Source: PFJX01 sp040751755 (GTDB lineage Bacteria > Pseudomonadota > Gammaproteobacteria > Burkholderiales > Thiobacillaceae). Taken from it: DNA of 64,000 nt. The notes below the pieces were generated by a model. It was not told the DNA's origin. It ran no database searches and was given only the letters and a program-made list of their open reading frames with translations. Positions 8,835 through 19,677 of this stretch are shown here, piece by piece. The stretch is from assembly GCA_040751755.1 (NCBI GenBank), contig JBFMHC010000024.1:1-64000 (forward strand), read 5' to 3'. Position numbers and translations under genes: made by a program. Position 1 is the stretch's first letter. Each line of letters begins with the position of its first letter.

Positions 8835-11012
8835 ATGAGTACCAATGAAACACTTTCATATGACTTCCTGATCTGCAGAAACCAACGGGACGATTCCTAT
8901 CGTCTCTATCGAATGGATGTCGGTGCGGAAGACCTGTTCACAGCCGTGCCATTGGCTCCCAACGCGACCTTCGACCGCTCGTACCGCATGGCCCAGGTGG
9001 GGGGGTATCTGCTGCAATGGAGCCCCATTTGCCAAAACGACGATGCGCCCGGCTATCGCTTCAATCTCATCGACTTCGATCCCGATTCCCCTGACCCCCT
9101 GAATGGCTCGGCCTTGCAGAGCGGCTACTGGACGAAGGCCAAGTTCTGGGACTACCGGAACTACTACAGCACCAATCCGGATGAGGATCACCTGCTGGAC
9201 CTCATCCCCATGTCCAGTTTCGTCCTGTGCATGATCCCGACAGAGGGGCGGGGGACGTTCGAGTTGTGGAACTTCGACCCCCAGCCCAACTCGCCGGGGG
9301 CGGCCGATCCCATCCCCCAGGCCTATACCGGGCAAGGCGCCTTTCCCTTCATCAAAAAAGGCCACACCCTCATCCCGATAGGCAATTACGTCCTGGACCG
9401 GTTGCCGGATCGGCGCTGCTTCCGACTGTGGAGCTTCGATCCGCAGCTGGATGTGCCCCTTTCGCTCCCGGCGATCCGGGAAGGACGTTGGGAGCGGATC
9501 GACGAGCGCCATGAACTCACCGCGGTCGGCGGACATGTCCTGGACTGGCGGCCCGATGACGGCAGCTACCGGCTGTGGGCATTCGACCCCGATCACGCGG
9601 ATGTCCTGGTCGGGCCCGTTCGCGAGGGGCGGCTGCCTGCCGGCATCGGTCCGGACGCGGTGCTGACCGGCTACCAGCCGCGCATTCCCATCCAGGAACG
9701 AGCGGCGCAGACGCCGGGAACCATCGACTTCATGCGTTCGAAGATCAAGCATGTCGTCTACTACATGCTGGAAAGCCGTTCCTTCGACAATGTCTGCGGC
9801 TGGCTCTACGAGAAGGGCGATGAGGGCTGCCACTACATCGGCTCGCGCGATCCCTTCGATGGCGCGCGCACGGACGACTACAACCTCGATGGCGAGCGGA
9901 AGGTCCATGTCAGCAAGTTCAAGGACGGGAAGCTGAGCGAGCAGTGGGACCTCAAGGCGCTTGATCAGGATCCGTTCCACCTGACCCCGGACAACCTGCA
10001 GCAGATGTTCGCCGAGGGGCCGGGCTATTGGGGGCGCGCCAAGCCGGACATGGGCGGTTTCATCCTCAACAACGCCAACCCGCAGGTGATGGAGACCTTC
10101 AGCCCGGAACAGCTGCCGGTGCTGAACGGCCTGGCCCGGAATTTTGCGATTTCCGACCGCTGGTTCTGCTCCATTCCCGGCGGCACCGACGTCAACCGCG
10201 CCTTTTCCGTCACCGGCTCCGCGTTCGACAGGCTCGGCACCTGGGAAGGGGGCAATGCGTACAAATACTGGCCCTACGCGCCGCACCGGCAATCCATCTG
10301 GAAGGTGCTCTGGAGCCAGGGCATCACGAGCTGGAAGATCTACAACTCAGTGCTGTGGGAAGACTGCGTATTCACCGACCAGCTCTATCTCAAGGGACAG
10401 ATCCCCTCCGTCGATGCGAACCCGAGCCCGTTCATCGCGGACATCGAGCAGTTCAAGAAGGACGCGCAGGACGGCACCCTGCCAGCCTTCAGCTACCTGG
10501 AACCGGTCTGGATCGCGCCTTCCGGGGCCACCTCATACCATCCGGGCGCTGACCTGGTCCCCGGGGAAAGGGCGCTCAACGAGATCTACGAGGCCATCAA
10601 GAACGGCCCCGGCTGGGAGCAGACCCTGCTCATCATCACCTTCGACAAGAACGGCGGCATCTATGACCACGTCCCGCCGCCCTATGCCCGGAAGCCGTGG
10701 CCCCACGACCTGAACAACGGGTTCGCCTACGACCTGATGGGCCCCAGGGTGCCGACCATCATGGTCTCGCCCTGGATCAAGCAACGATCCGTCGTCAGGG
10801 CCGAGGGGGAGATCCCCTTCGACTCGACCTCCTTCGCCGCCACGCTGCTCCATTGGTTCGGCGTGCCAAAACCCCTATGGGGACTCGGCGACCGCGTGGA
10901 GATCGCCCCCACCTTCGAAACCGTCCTCCAGGCGTCCGAGCCGAGGCGGGATGCCCCGACCCTGACGCCGCCCTATGACAAGTCATACCCCAGCGGCGGC
11001 AGCCAGTCCTGA
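8835..11012 (+). CDS. Phospholipase C-like phosphoesterase with N-terminal repeat domain
   Basis: This is a 725-residue protein. Residues 1-285 hold about five copies of a repeat built on [YF]RLW-x-FDP (RFNLIDFDPDSPDPL, FELWNFDPQ, FRLWSFDPQ, YRLWAFDPD), suggesting a propeller or beta-rich binding domain. The rest is the phosphoesterase/PLC family: KHVVYYMLESRSFDN, SIPGGTDVNRAF, TFDKNGGIYDHVPPP. Relative to the usual ENRSFDH and DExGG motifs, the metal-site Asn is Ser and an acidic residue is Lys, so activity may differ or be lost. No Sec or Tat signal is visible. CGGGAGG lies 13 bases before the ATG. The gene is alone between the RiPP-like cluster and a 204-base gap. Confidence 0.8.
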   Translation: MSTNETLSYDFLICRNQRDDSYRLYRMDVGAEDLFTAVPLAPNATFDRSYRMAQVGGYLLQWSPICQNDDAPGYRFNLIDFDPDSPDPLNGSALQSGYWTKAKFWDYRNYYSTNPDEDHLLDLIPMSSFVLCMIPTEGRGTFELWNFDPQPNSPGAADPIPQAYTGQGAFPFIKKGHTLIPIGNYVLDRLPDRRCFRLWSFDPQLDVPLSLPAIREGRWERIDERHELTAVGGHVLDWRPDDGSYRLWAFDPDHADVLVGPVREGRLPAGIGPDAVLTGYQPRIPIQERAAQTPGTIDFMRSKIKHVVYYMLESRSFDNVCGWLYEKGDEGCHYIGSRDPFDGARTDDYNLDGERKVHVSKFKDGKLSEQWDLKALDQDPFHLTPDNLQQMFAEGPGYWGRAKPDMGGFILNNANPQVMETFSPEQLPVLNGLARNFAISDRWFCSIPGGTDVNRAFSVTGSAFDRLGTWEGGNAYKYWPYAPHRQSIWKVLWSQGITSWKIYNSVLWEDCVFTDQLYLKGQIPSVDANPSPFIADIEQFKKDAQDGTLPAFSYLEPVWIAPSGATSYHPGADLVPGERALNEIYEAIKNGPGWEQTLLIITFDKNGGIYDHVPPPYARKPWPHDLNNGFAYDLMGPRVPTIMVSPWIKQRSVVRAEGEIPFDSTSFAATLLHWFGVPKPLWGLGDRVEIAPTFETVLQASEPRRDAPTLTPPYDKSYPSGGSQS

Positions 11013-11216
11013 GCGCCTGCCGTGGGGCAAGTGGATGCGGGGCGGCCCGACTCTGCCCGAGAGGGCAGGGCGGACGCGGTATCGCTTCGGCATCTGACGG
11101 GGGGCGCCACGGGTCGAGTATGATCCCCGCTCGTCGATATCACGGGTCCGTCAGCAAGCCGGCTCTTGGGCAGGGTGCCCCCCGCGGGGCGTCACAAGAC
11201 GTCGGCAGATCTCATC

Positions 11217-12011
11217 ATGTTTCGTTATTTCGGCTTTGGTTCCAACATGAACATCACGTCGCTGCGGGCCAAGGGCATCGAACCTCTGGCATCGCGGCGC
11301 GCGGTCCTGCATGGCTGGCGTCTGCGCTTCAACGTGCAGCACTTCTTCCGCCACGAGGGCGGGGTCGGCAACATCGAACGCGCCGCATCGCCGGACGGGC
11401 GGGTGCTCGGCGTGCTGCACGACTGCCCGGACGAGGCGCTGGCCGCCCTGGACGCCATGGAGGCCTATGGCCACGGCTATGACCGCATCGTCGTCGAGGT
11501 GGAGGCGGATGGCGCCAAGGTCCCCGCGTTCACCTACGTCGGCATGCCCGCGTTCATCGACGATGGCTGCCTGCCGAGCCGCCGCTATCTCAACATCGTG
11601 GTCGACGGTGCCCGCCAGGCGGGGCTGGACGACGACTACCTGCGCTACCTGATGGCGCATCCGGTCCACCGGCCCGATGACTACCCGCCATTCACGCCGC
11701 CTCCCGGCGACTTCCCGGTTTTCGATGCCGCCTCCCTGGCTCGCCATCCCTTGTACACGGCGCTCTACGGTGCCGTGTTCGACATGTCGGCGGCACGCCC
11801 CCTGCACGAATACCTGAAGGGCTTCTTCGGCGGGCGCGACATGACGCTGTTCCACCTGAAACGCCTGGATGGCAGCGATGGCAGGGAATCCATCGACGAC
11901 ATCCGCCATGGACGCATGAACGAGGCCCAATGGCATTACCTCAACGGCTATCTCAACGAGTACGCCAGAGAGTATCGCTATGTCGGCCGTTTCAATTACC
12001 AAGAGGAATGA
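11217..12011 (+). CDS. Gamma-glutamylcyclotransferase-fold protein
   Basis: This 264-residue protein begins MFRYFGFGSNMNITSLRAKG, the YGSNM substrate loop of the GGCT/BtrG fold. It continues with ERAASPDGRVLGVLH and LDAMEAYGHGYDR, where the glutamate matches the usual catalytic position. GGCT-fold enzymes release 5-oxoproline from gamma-glutamyl amines. The ~110-residue C-terminal extension (after VDGARQAG) is not part of the core and may set substrate. ATG 11217 is chosen because the fold starts immediately there. It begins a tight run: the next gene starts 11 bases after its stop. Confidence 0.75.
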   Translation: MFRYFGFGSNMNITSLRAKGIEPLASRRAVLHGWRLRFNVQHFFRHEGGVGNIERAASPDGRVLGVLHDCPDEALAALDAMEAYGHGYDRIVVEVEADGAKVPAFTYVGMPAFIDDGCLPSRRYLNIVVDGARQAGLDDDYLRYLMAHPVHRPDDYPPFTPPPGDFPVFDAASLARHPLYTALYGAVFDMSAARPLHEYLKGFFGGRDMTLFHLKRLDGSDGRESIDDIRHGRMNEAQWHYLNGYLNEYAREYRYVGRFNYQEE

Positions 12012-12022
12012 GGAGAAAAGCA

Positions 12023-12739
12023 ATGGATCAGTTTCCCAAGGCACTACCGCATGGCGCCATCGAGGAGGTCTTCCCCGATGTCTTTTTCGTCAGCGGCGCC
12101 ATGGAGACCGTCCTTCAGGGCATGGATTGGCAATTCAGCCGCAACATGACCGTGGTGCGCGACGGTGGTCGCCTGATCATCATCAACAGCGTGCGTCTGA
12201 GCGAGGCGGGCCTGGCCCAGCTGGACAAGCTCGGCAAGGTCACCGACGTGGTCCGCCTTGGCTCTCTGCACGGCCGTGACGACCCGTTCTACGTGGATCG
12301 CTACGGTGCCGAATACTGGGCGATGCCGGGCATGGAGCACGAGGCCGGCCTGCAGGTGACGAAGACCCTCAGCCAGGATGGTCCGCTGCCGATCGCCGAC
12401 GCCTCCCTGTTCGAGTTCCGCACCACCAAGTTGCGCGAGGGGATCCTGCGCCTCGACCGTGACGGCGGCATCCTCATCGCCTGCGACGCGTTGCAGAACT
12501 GGACCGCCCCTGACGAGTATTTCTCCGACGCCTCGCGGGAACTGATGCAGAAGATCGGTTTCTTCACCCCGGCCAATCTCGGCCCGGTCTGGTTCCAGGC
12601 GGCCGCGCCGGCGGGGGACGACTTTGCCCGGCTCAAGGGGCTGTCGTTCAGGCACACCCTGTGCGGCCACGGCGAGCCCTTGCGGGACACGGCGCACGAG
12701 AGCTATTCCGCCACCTTCAACCGCATGCTCGGCGTGTGA
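12023..12739 (+). CDS. Metallo-beta-lactamase-fold-like protein lacking the zinc motif
   Basis: This 238-residue protein reads like a beta-lactamase-fold hydrolase: NMTVVRDGGRLIIINSVRLS, VVRLGSLHGRDDPFYVDRYG, GILRLDRDGGILIACDALQNW and a late HTLCGHGEPLRD. In place of HxHxDH there is HGRDD, so the normal two-zinc site is incomplete; it resembles DUF4336-type relatives. The function is unknown. AGGAGAAAAG precedes the ATG at 12023. It sits between the GGCT-fold gene and the giant signalling gene, 16 bases before the latter, so it is probably co-transcribed with both. Confidence 0.6.
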   Translation: MDQFPKALPHGAIEEVFPDVFFVSGAMETVLQGMDWQFSRNMTVVRDGGRLIIINSVRLSEAGLAQLDKLGKVTDVVRLGSLHGRDDPFYVDRYGAEYWAMPGMEHEAGLQVTKTLSQDGPLPIADASLFEFRTTKLREGILRLDRDGGILIACDALQNWTAPDEYFSDASRELMQKIGFFTPANLGPVWFQAAAPAGDDFARLKGLSFRHTLCGHGEPLRDTAHESYSATFNRMLGV

Positions 12740-12755
12740 AGCGCGGGATGCGAGA

Positions 12756-15700
12756 GTGGTGACGGCCGCGGCGGCTGGCTTGCAACTTCCGGGTTACGAA
12801 CTCGGTTCGCTCCTTTACCGTTCCGACGGGCGCGTGGTCTACCGGGCGAGGCGCCTTGCCGATGGCGCCGCGGTGTCGGTGGAGACCCTCGATGCCCAAT
12901 ATCCGGACCGCCGGCAGGTGGAGCGGGTCCGCCGCGAGGCGCTGATCGCCCAGCGCCTCGCGGCGGTCGAAGGCGTGCGCAAGGTGCATGCCGTGCTGCC
13001 CCATGGCAGCGGCAACCTGGCCCTGGTGGGCGAACCCTTCGAGAGCCCCCTCGCGGCCCATCTCGGCCGGACGGGGGGCAAGGGCCTGCCCGTGGCCGAG
13101 GCGCTCGACATCGCCTTGCGCCTCGTGCGCATCCTGGGTGGGGTGCACGCACGGGACATCGTGCACAAGGCCTTGACCCCCGGGCATGTGCTGTTCGATC
13201 CCGCCAGCGGCGCCATCGCCCTGGCCGGCTTCGGCATCGCCTCCGAGCTGGACCAGGAGCGGCAGGCGGTGCAGATGTCGCGCCGCATCGAGGGGCCGCT
13301 GCCCTACATGTCGCCCGAGCAGACGGGGCGCATGAATCGGGACCTGGACTACCGCTCCGACTATTACTCCCTCGGCGTGCTGCTGTTCGAGCTGCTGACC
13401 GGGCGCTTGCCGTTCCAGGCCGACAACCTGCTGGAGTGGGTGCACGGCCACATCAGCCGCCTGCCGCCGGCGCCCCACGAGATCGCGCCCGCGGTGCCGG
13501 CGGCGGTGTCGGCCATCGTCCTCAAGCTATTGGCCAAGAGCCCCGAGGCGCGCTACCAGAGCGCCGAGGGCCTGACCCATGACCTGGCGCGCTGTCGCGC
13601 CGGGCTGGCGGCCACGGGCGCGATCGAGCCCTTCGAGCCGGGGCGGCACGACGTGGTGCGGAAGTTCCTGGTGCCGCAACACCTGTATGGCCGCGAACGG
13701 GAACTGGAATACCTGTTCGCCCTGTTCGAGGCGGTGGCCGCGGGACAAAACGAGTTCTGCCTGGTGCACGGCTACTCCGGCGTCGGCAAATCGGCGCTCG
13801 TCAACGAACTCGACCGCCCCCTGGTGCGCGAGCGGGGTTTCCTGGTCCAGGGCAAGTTCGAGCAGTTCCAGCAAGGCGAGGCCTACACGGCCCTGGCCGC
13901 CGCCCTGCGCGGCCTGGTGCAGCAGGTCCTGGCGGAGCCGGAGGCGCGGCTGGCAGTGTGGCGCCAGCGGCTGCAGGACGCGCTGGCGACGAACGCGCGC
14001 CTGGTGATCGACCTGATTCCGGAGCTGGAACTGATCGTCGGCCCCCAGCCGGAGGTCGCCGAACTCCCGCCGGCGGAGGCGCGCAACCGCCTGCACATCG
14101 TGCTGACCGCCTTCATCCGCGTCTTCGCCGGGGAGGGGCACCCGGTGGTGCTGTTCCTCGATGACCTGCAATGGAGCGACGCGCCGACCCTGGAGCTGTT
14201 GCGCCGCCTGGTGACCTCCAGGGAGTTGAGCCATCTGCTGCTGATCGGCGCCTATCGCAGCAACGAGGTGGGGGCGGGGCACCCGCTGCGCCTGCTGCTC
14301 GACGGTCTCAAGGCGCACAAGGTCATCCGCCAGCTCCCCATCAGTCCCCTGGGGCGGGAGCCGGTGGCACGCCTGGTGGCCGACGCCCTGTGCCGCGAAG
14401 CGGAGGAGGCGCGCCACCTGAGCGACATGCTCTACGACAAGGCGCAGGGCAACCCCTTCTTCACCGTCGAGCTGCTGCGGCAACTCCACAAGGAAGGGGC
14501 CATCACCGCGGACCCCGCCAGCGGCCGCTGGGACTGGGACCTCGACGCGGCGCGCTGGTCCGGCGTGAGCAGCGACGTCGTCGAGTTCATGGTGGAGAAC
14601 CTGCGGCAACTGCCCCCCCCGAGACCCAGCAGGTCCTGCAGCTGGCCGCCTGCATCGGCGGCACCTTCGACCTGCATACGCTCGCCGCGATCTACGAACG
14701 CCCCGTCACCGAGACCGCCGCTGCACTGCTGCCGGCACTCAAGCGACACACCGTGCTGCCCCTGCACAGCGATTACCGGCTGGTGGTGGAAGGGTCCGAG
14801 CTGCGCGCATTCAACCCTGGCTACCGTTTCGAGCACGACCGCGTGCAGCAGGCCTCCTACGCCCTGATCGACGCCCAGCGGCTGCAGGAGGTGCACCTCT
14901 CCGTCGGTCGCCTGATGTTGCGGCACGCGCGCAACTCGGCGCCCGACGAACGCCTGATCGACATCGTCGGCCAGCTCAACAAGGGCCGGCGCTTGATCGA
15001 CGCCGCCGAGGAGCGCCTGCATCTCGCGGAACTGAACCTGCGCGCGGGGATGCGCGCCAAGCGTTCCGCGGCCTATGAGGCGGCCATGAACTACCTGCGG
15101 GTGGCGGCGGAGCTGCTGCCCGCCGACCCCTGGTGCGAGGTGCCGGCATTGATGCAGGCGCTGGCGGCGGAGACCCAGCAGTGCGCCTATCTCACCGGCC
15201 GGGCCGACGAGGCTGAGCACTGGATCGAGGTGATGCTCGAGCATGCCGGCTCCGACCTGGCGCGCAGCGGCATCCTCGCCACCCGGACCCGGCAATACGC
15301 GACCCTGGGGCGCATGGAGGAGTCCATCCTCTCGGCCATGCAGGGGCTGGCGCTGCTGGGCGTGGAATTCACCGACCGGCCGGGCATGGCGGAGATCGCC
15401 CAGGAGCGCCAGCTGGTCGAGGCCTACCTGGGGGGGCGCGCCATCGCGGACCTGGTGGACGCCCCGCTGGTCGAGGACGAGGCCATCCTGACCGCCATGC
15501 GCCTGCTCATGGAGATCTTCGCCGCCGCCTTCCTCTCCGGCAGCGGCAACCTCTTTCCCTACCTGGTGCTGAAGGCGGTCAACCTCTCGCTGCGTCACGG
15601 CAACTGCCCGGAGTCCGCCTTCGCCTACGCCGCCTATGGCATGCTGCTGTGCGGCGAGCTCGACGAGCCGGCACTCGGCTACCAGTACGGAAAGGTCGGG

Positions 15701-17848
15701 CTGGCGATCAACGAACGCCTCGACGACCTCGCCCTGCGCGCGCGGGTGATCTACGTCCACGCCATGTTCGTGCACCACTGGAGCAACCACTGGGCGAGCC
15801 TGACGCCCTGGTTCCGCAAGGGCATCGAGGCGGGCTATCAGTCCGGCGACCTGCTCTATCTCGCCTACAGCGCCCAGGATTGCGTGATCTGGGACCCGAC
15901 CCTGGACCTGGAGACGGCCTCCCGGCAACACGCCGAGAACCTGCAGATCGTGCACGATTGCGCCTACCAGGACTCCCTCGACTCGGGCACCCTGTTCCTG
16001 CAGATGCAGCGCAACCTGCTCGGGCTCACCGACTCGCCGTGCCACCTGAGCGACGGCGGCTTCGACGAGGCAAAGTGCCTTGAGGGCATGCGCCAGCGCC
16101 AGTTCAAGACCGGCATCGCCAACTATCACATCTACAGCGCCGAGATCTGCCTGCTCTACGGCGACCACGAGCGCGCCCTCGAACACGTGCGCGAGCAGGA
16201 CCGGCTGATCAAATCGGCGATGTCCCTGCCGCAGTTGGTGCGCTTCTACATCGTCGCCTTCCTCACCCTGGCGACGCATTACCCCGACCTGCCGCCACAG
16301 GCGAGGGCGGAGACCCGCGCGCGCATGGAGCGGGACCTCGCGCGGATGACCCGCTGGGCCGACAACTGTGCGGCGAACTTCCGCCACCTCCAGTACCTCA
16401 TGGAGGCCGAGCTGGCGCGGCTCGACGGCACCCACGAGGCCGCGCTGGCGCGTTACGACGCCGCGATCGGCGCGGCGCGGGAGAGCGGTTTCCTGCGCGA
16501 CGAGGCCATGGCCTGCGAGCGGGCGGCGCGCCACCTGCTGGCACGCGGCCACGCCCTGGCCGCGGAGGGCTATCTGCGCGGCGCCCACCGCCTGTATGAC
16601 CGCTGGGGCGCCCGGCGCAAGGTGGCGATCCTGGAGCAGGAATTCCCGGTGCTGCGCGAACTCGCGGCGGCCGCGCAGGCAACGGCCGCGCCGCAGGAGG
16701 TGGGCGATCTGGATCTCGCCTCGGTCATGAAGGCCTCGCGCGAGATCTCCGGCGAGATCGTCCTGGAGCGGCTGCTCAAGACCACCATGGGCATCCTGCT
16801 GGAAAACGCCGGCGGCCAGTGGGGCTGCCTGGTGGTCAGGCGCGACGGCGGCCTGGTGGTGGAGACCGCCATGTTCCCCGCGGAGGGGCTGTCGACGGCC
16901 GATGTGCCGGCCCATTTGCTGGTGCCCGCCCCGGAGGACGCGCAGGTACCGCTGCCAGTGGCCCTCATCAGCCGCGTCATGCATCAAGACGAGGCCGTGG
17001 TGCTGCGCGACGCCGCGCGTGACGGCCAGTTCGTGCAGGATCCGTACGTGCTCAGGTTCAGGCCGACCTCGGTGCTTTGCGTGCCGATCCGCCGCGAGCG
17101 CTTCGAGGCGGTCGTGTACATGGAGAACAACCTCGCCGGCGGCGTCTTCACCGAGGCGCGGGTGGAGGTGATACGGCTGCTGGTGGCGCAGGCGGCGGTG
17201 GCGATCGAGAACGCACGTCTCTACGAACAGGTGCAGGGGTACTCGCGCACCCTCGAGGAGAAGGTGGCGGAACGCACCGCCCAACTGGAGCAGGCCAATC
17301 TGGAGTTGCAGGACCTGGCCCACCGCGACGGCCTCACCGGCGTCGCCAACCGGCGCAGCGGCGATGCCTACCTGGCGGAGACCTGGGGGCGCCTGCGGCG
17401 CGAGCGCCAGCCCCTTTCGCTCATCATGCTCGACGTCGACCACTTCAAGGCCTTCAACGACCACTATGGCCACCAGGCCGGCGACGATTGCCTCTTGGCG
17501 GTGGCCGGCGCATTGCGAAAACAGCTCATGCGGCCGGGGGACATGGTCGCGCGCTACGGCGGCGAGGAGTTCATGATCATCCTGCCCAACACGGAAAGCG
17601 ACGGCGCTCGCTTCCTCGCGGAGAAGCTGCGCCAGGCCGTGGAAGACCTGGGCATCGCGCACGCGCGCTCGTCGACCGCCGCCGTGGTCACGGTCTGCAT
17701 GGGCGTCGCGAGCACGCTCCCCGAGTCCGGCAAGGGGCCCGAGGACCTGGTGTGGGAGGCGGACATCGCCCTCTACCAGGGCAAGCGTTCGGGACGCAAC
17801 CGGGTGCATACCGCGAATGTGACGCTACAACGCGAGCGCGACGGCTGA
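12756..17848 (+). CDS. Giant pseudokinase-AAA ATPase-GAF-GGDEF signalling protein, frameshifted
   Basis: About 1,697 residues if one base is restored in the C8 run 14613-14620 (C9 gives LPPPETQQVLQLAACIGG). In order: a Ser/Thr-kinase-like domain (to ~280); an AAA/NACHT-like ATPase with Walker A GYSGVGKS (~339) and Walker B VVLFLDDLQWSD (~465); helical, TPR-like repeats; a GAF domain (~1320-1490); a short coiled coil; and a GGDEF domain with GGEEF and an RPGD I-site. The kinase lacks key residues: the VAIK lysine is Glu (VSVETL), the catalytic Asp is Ala (VHKALTPGH) and DFG is GFG. The cyclase motifs are intact. The start is GTG 12756 (or 12759); ATG options are out of frame. Confidence 0.8.
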
Positions 17849-17926
17849 ACCCCGCCCGCTACGCGACGATCCGGCCGGCCCCGGGAGACACGGGGCGGAG
17901 AACGGCACGACAACCAGGAGGAGAAG

Positions 17927-19651
17927 ATGACGACATCGAAGTGGAATGCACAGCCCGGCAACGGTGAATGGAACGCGCCGGCCAACTGGCACCCCGCCGG
18001 CGTCCCCACGGGCACGGCGGCATTCGCCGCCTCCGCGCGGACCGCGATCACCTTCGCCGCGACGGGCGAGGCCACGGTGGGGCACATCGAGTTCACCGAC
18101 GACGCCCCCGCCTACACCTTCACCTTCGGCCCCTCCGCCACGCCGGCCCTGACGATCACGGGGAAGGGCGTCAGCAACCGTTCCGGGCGCCAGCAGAGCT
18201 TCATCGTCGCCGCCACCAGCAGCGGCTACAAGAGCCCGCAACTCCGGTTCACCGACTCGGCAAGCGCGGGCGGGGACGACCTGTTCTACTGCGCCGGTCC
18301 GGAGACGGCGCAGGGCTACGGTGGCGGCGTCATCAGCTTCTGCGGCAACTCGACCGCCGGCTCGGCCTCGTTCAAGGCATGGACCGGGGCGGCGCGCCCC
18401 CCGGAACACAATACCGTGGGCGGCGAGATCGCCTTCAGCGATACCGCTTCGGCGGGCAGCGCGCGCTTCACCATCCACGGCAGCCTCGGCGCCGACGGCG
18501 ACACCTTCGGCAACGTGGTGTTCCATGACGACGCGACGGCGGCCAACGCCGCCTTCACCAACATCGGCGGCACGGTCGCCGGCGGCGACGGCGGCAACAC
18601 CCAGTTCTACGGCAATTCGACCGCGGCCGGCGCCGTCTTCGACAACCGGGGTGGGACACACGCCCAGGCCAACGGCGGCGACGTCGCCTTCGACGCCACG
18701 GCGAACGGCGGCCACGCGCACTTCTACAACCATGCCGCCCAGGCCGCTGGCGCCTATGGTGGCGTCACCAGCTTCAACAACAATCCGCCCGAGGTGACCG
18801 AGCAGGGGGCCTCCGCAGGCCACGGCTCATACTTCAACTACGGCGCGCGCGCGGGCGAGCGGGGCGGCGGCGGGCATGTCGAATTCAGCGCGAAGTACGG
18901 CTCTCCGAGCGCCGCGGATGCCCATATCGTCAACTACGGCAGCACGATCGCGGACAAGTCGAGCGCCGGCCACACCATCTTCTCCATCAGCCTGCCGACC
19001 CGCTATTTCCCGAGCGCCGGCGAGGCCACGATCTGGAACCATCCGGGTGTCGGCGGGGAGGGCGCCGCCGGCTTCACGGAATTCTCGGTGTATGGCGCCG
19101 GCAGCGCGGGCAGCAACGTGCCCAGCGCGGGCGACGCCACGATCATCAACCTCGGCGGCCACGCTTCGCGGGCGGCGGGGGGGTACACCGTCTTCTCGGG
19201 CGCGGCGAGCGCGGGAAACGCCACCCTGATCGCCTACGGCGGCAGCCAGGGTGGCCACGGTGGCCGGGTGGTGTTCTACGACACGTCTTCGGGCGGAACG
19301 GCGAAGGTTCACCTGTTCGGCAACGGCGAGCTGGACATCGCCGATCACAAGGGTGGCGTGGGCATCGGCGCGCTCGAATTGACCGGCGGGGTCATCGCCA
19401 TCCAGCTGGGTGGCAGCGCGACCCGCCTCTCGGTGTCCGGCGAACTGACGCTCAAGTCCTCCCGCGCGACCTTCTCCTTTCGCGCACAGGCGGGCGGCGG
19501 GTTCGCCTTCGATACGCCCTACACGATCCTCTCCGGCGCCGGCCTCGCCGGGTTCACGGCGGCGCAGTTCGAGGGCAACGCCATCGAGGGCGTGGCGCCG
19601 AGCTTCGCCATCGTCGGCAACGACCTTCAGGTTACCTTCGCGCGGGCATGA
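17927..19651 (+). CDS. Beta-solenoid repeat protein (autotransporter passenger-like)
   Basis: This 574-residue protein is rich in Gly, Ala, Ser, Thr and Phe. Its N-terminus (WNAPANWHPAGVPTGTAAF) matches the start of autotransporter-associated repeat proteins. It then has many short repeats built on GG-x-[VT]-x-F-x-[DG]-x-[ST]A-x2-[AG]-x-A-x-F, which predict a stacked beta-helix. There is no signal peptide, no autotransporter barrel and no sorting motif, so export is not explained; internal or type I/holdin-like release are options. A strong AGGAGGAG site precedes the ATG. It follows the giant signalling gene by 78 bases. Confidence 0.65.
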   Translation: MTTSKWNAQPGNGEWNAPANWHPAGVPTGTAAFAASARTAITFAATGEATVGHIEFTDDAPAYTFTFGPSATPALTITGKGVSNRSGRQQSFIVAATSSGYKSPQLRFTDSASAGGDDLFYCAGPETAQGYGGGVISFCGNSTAGSASFKAWTGAARPPEHNTVGGEIAFSDTASAGSARFTIHGSLGADGDTFGNVVFHDDATAANAAFTNIGGTVAGGDGGNTQFYGNSTAAGAVFDNRGGTHAQANGGDVAFDATANGGHAHFYNHAAQAAGAYGGVTSFNNNPPEVTEQGASAGHGSYFNYGARAGERGGGGHVEFSAKYGSPSAADAHIVNYGSTIADKSSAGHTIFSISLPTRYFPSAGEATIWNHPGVGGEGAAGFTEFSVYGAGSAGSNVPSAGDATIINLGGHASRAAGGYTVFSGAASAGNATLIAYGGSQGGHGGRVVFYDTSSGGTAKVHLFGNGELDIADHKGGVGIGALELTGGVIAIQLGGSATRLSVSGELTLKSSRATFSFRAQAGGGFAFDTPYTILSGAGLAGFTAAQFEGNAIEGVAPSFAIVGNDLQVTFARA

Positions 19652-19677
19652 GCGGGCGGCGCTGACACCCCCGGAAG

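Noticed and set aside
11050..11066. CTGCCC-GAGA-GGGCAG hairpin after the phosphoesterase gene, considered as a terminator.
   Set aside because: No T run follows and the stem is short; such stems are frequent by chance at this GC content.
14432..17809. Very long minus-strand open frame opposite the giant signalling gene, plus similar long antisense frames elsewhere.
   Set aside because: High-GC shadow frame rich in Arg, Leu, Gln and His with no domain; the plus-strand frame has GAF and GGDEF domains.
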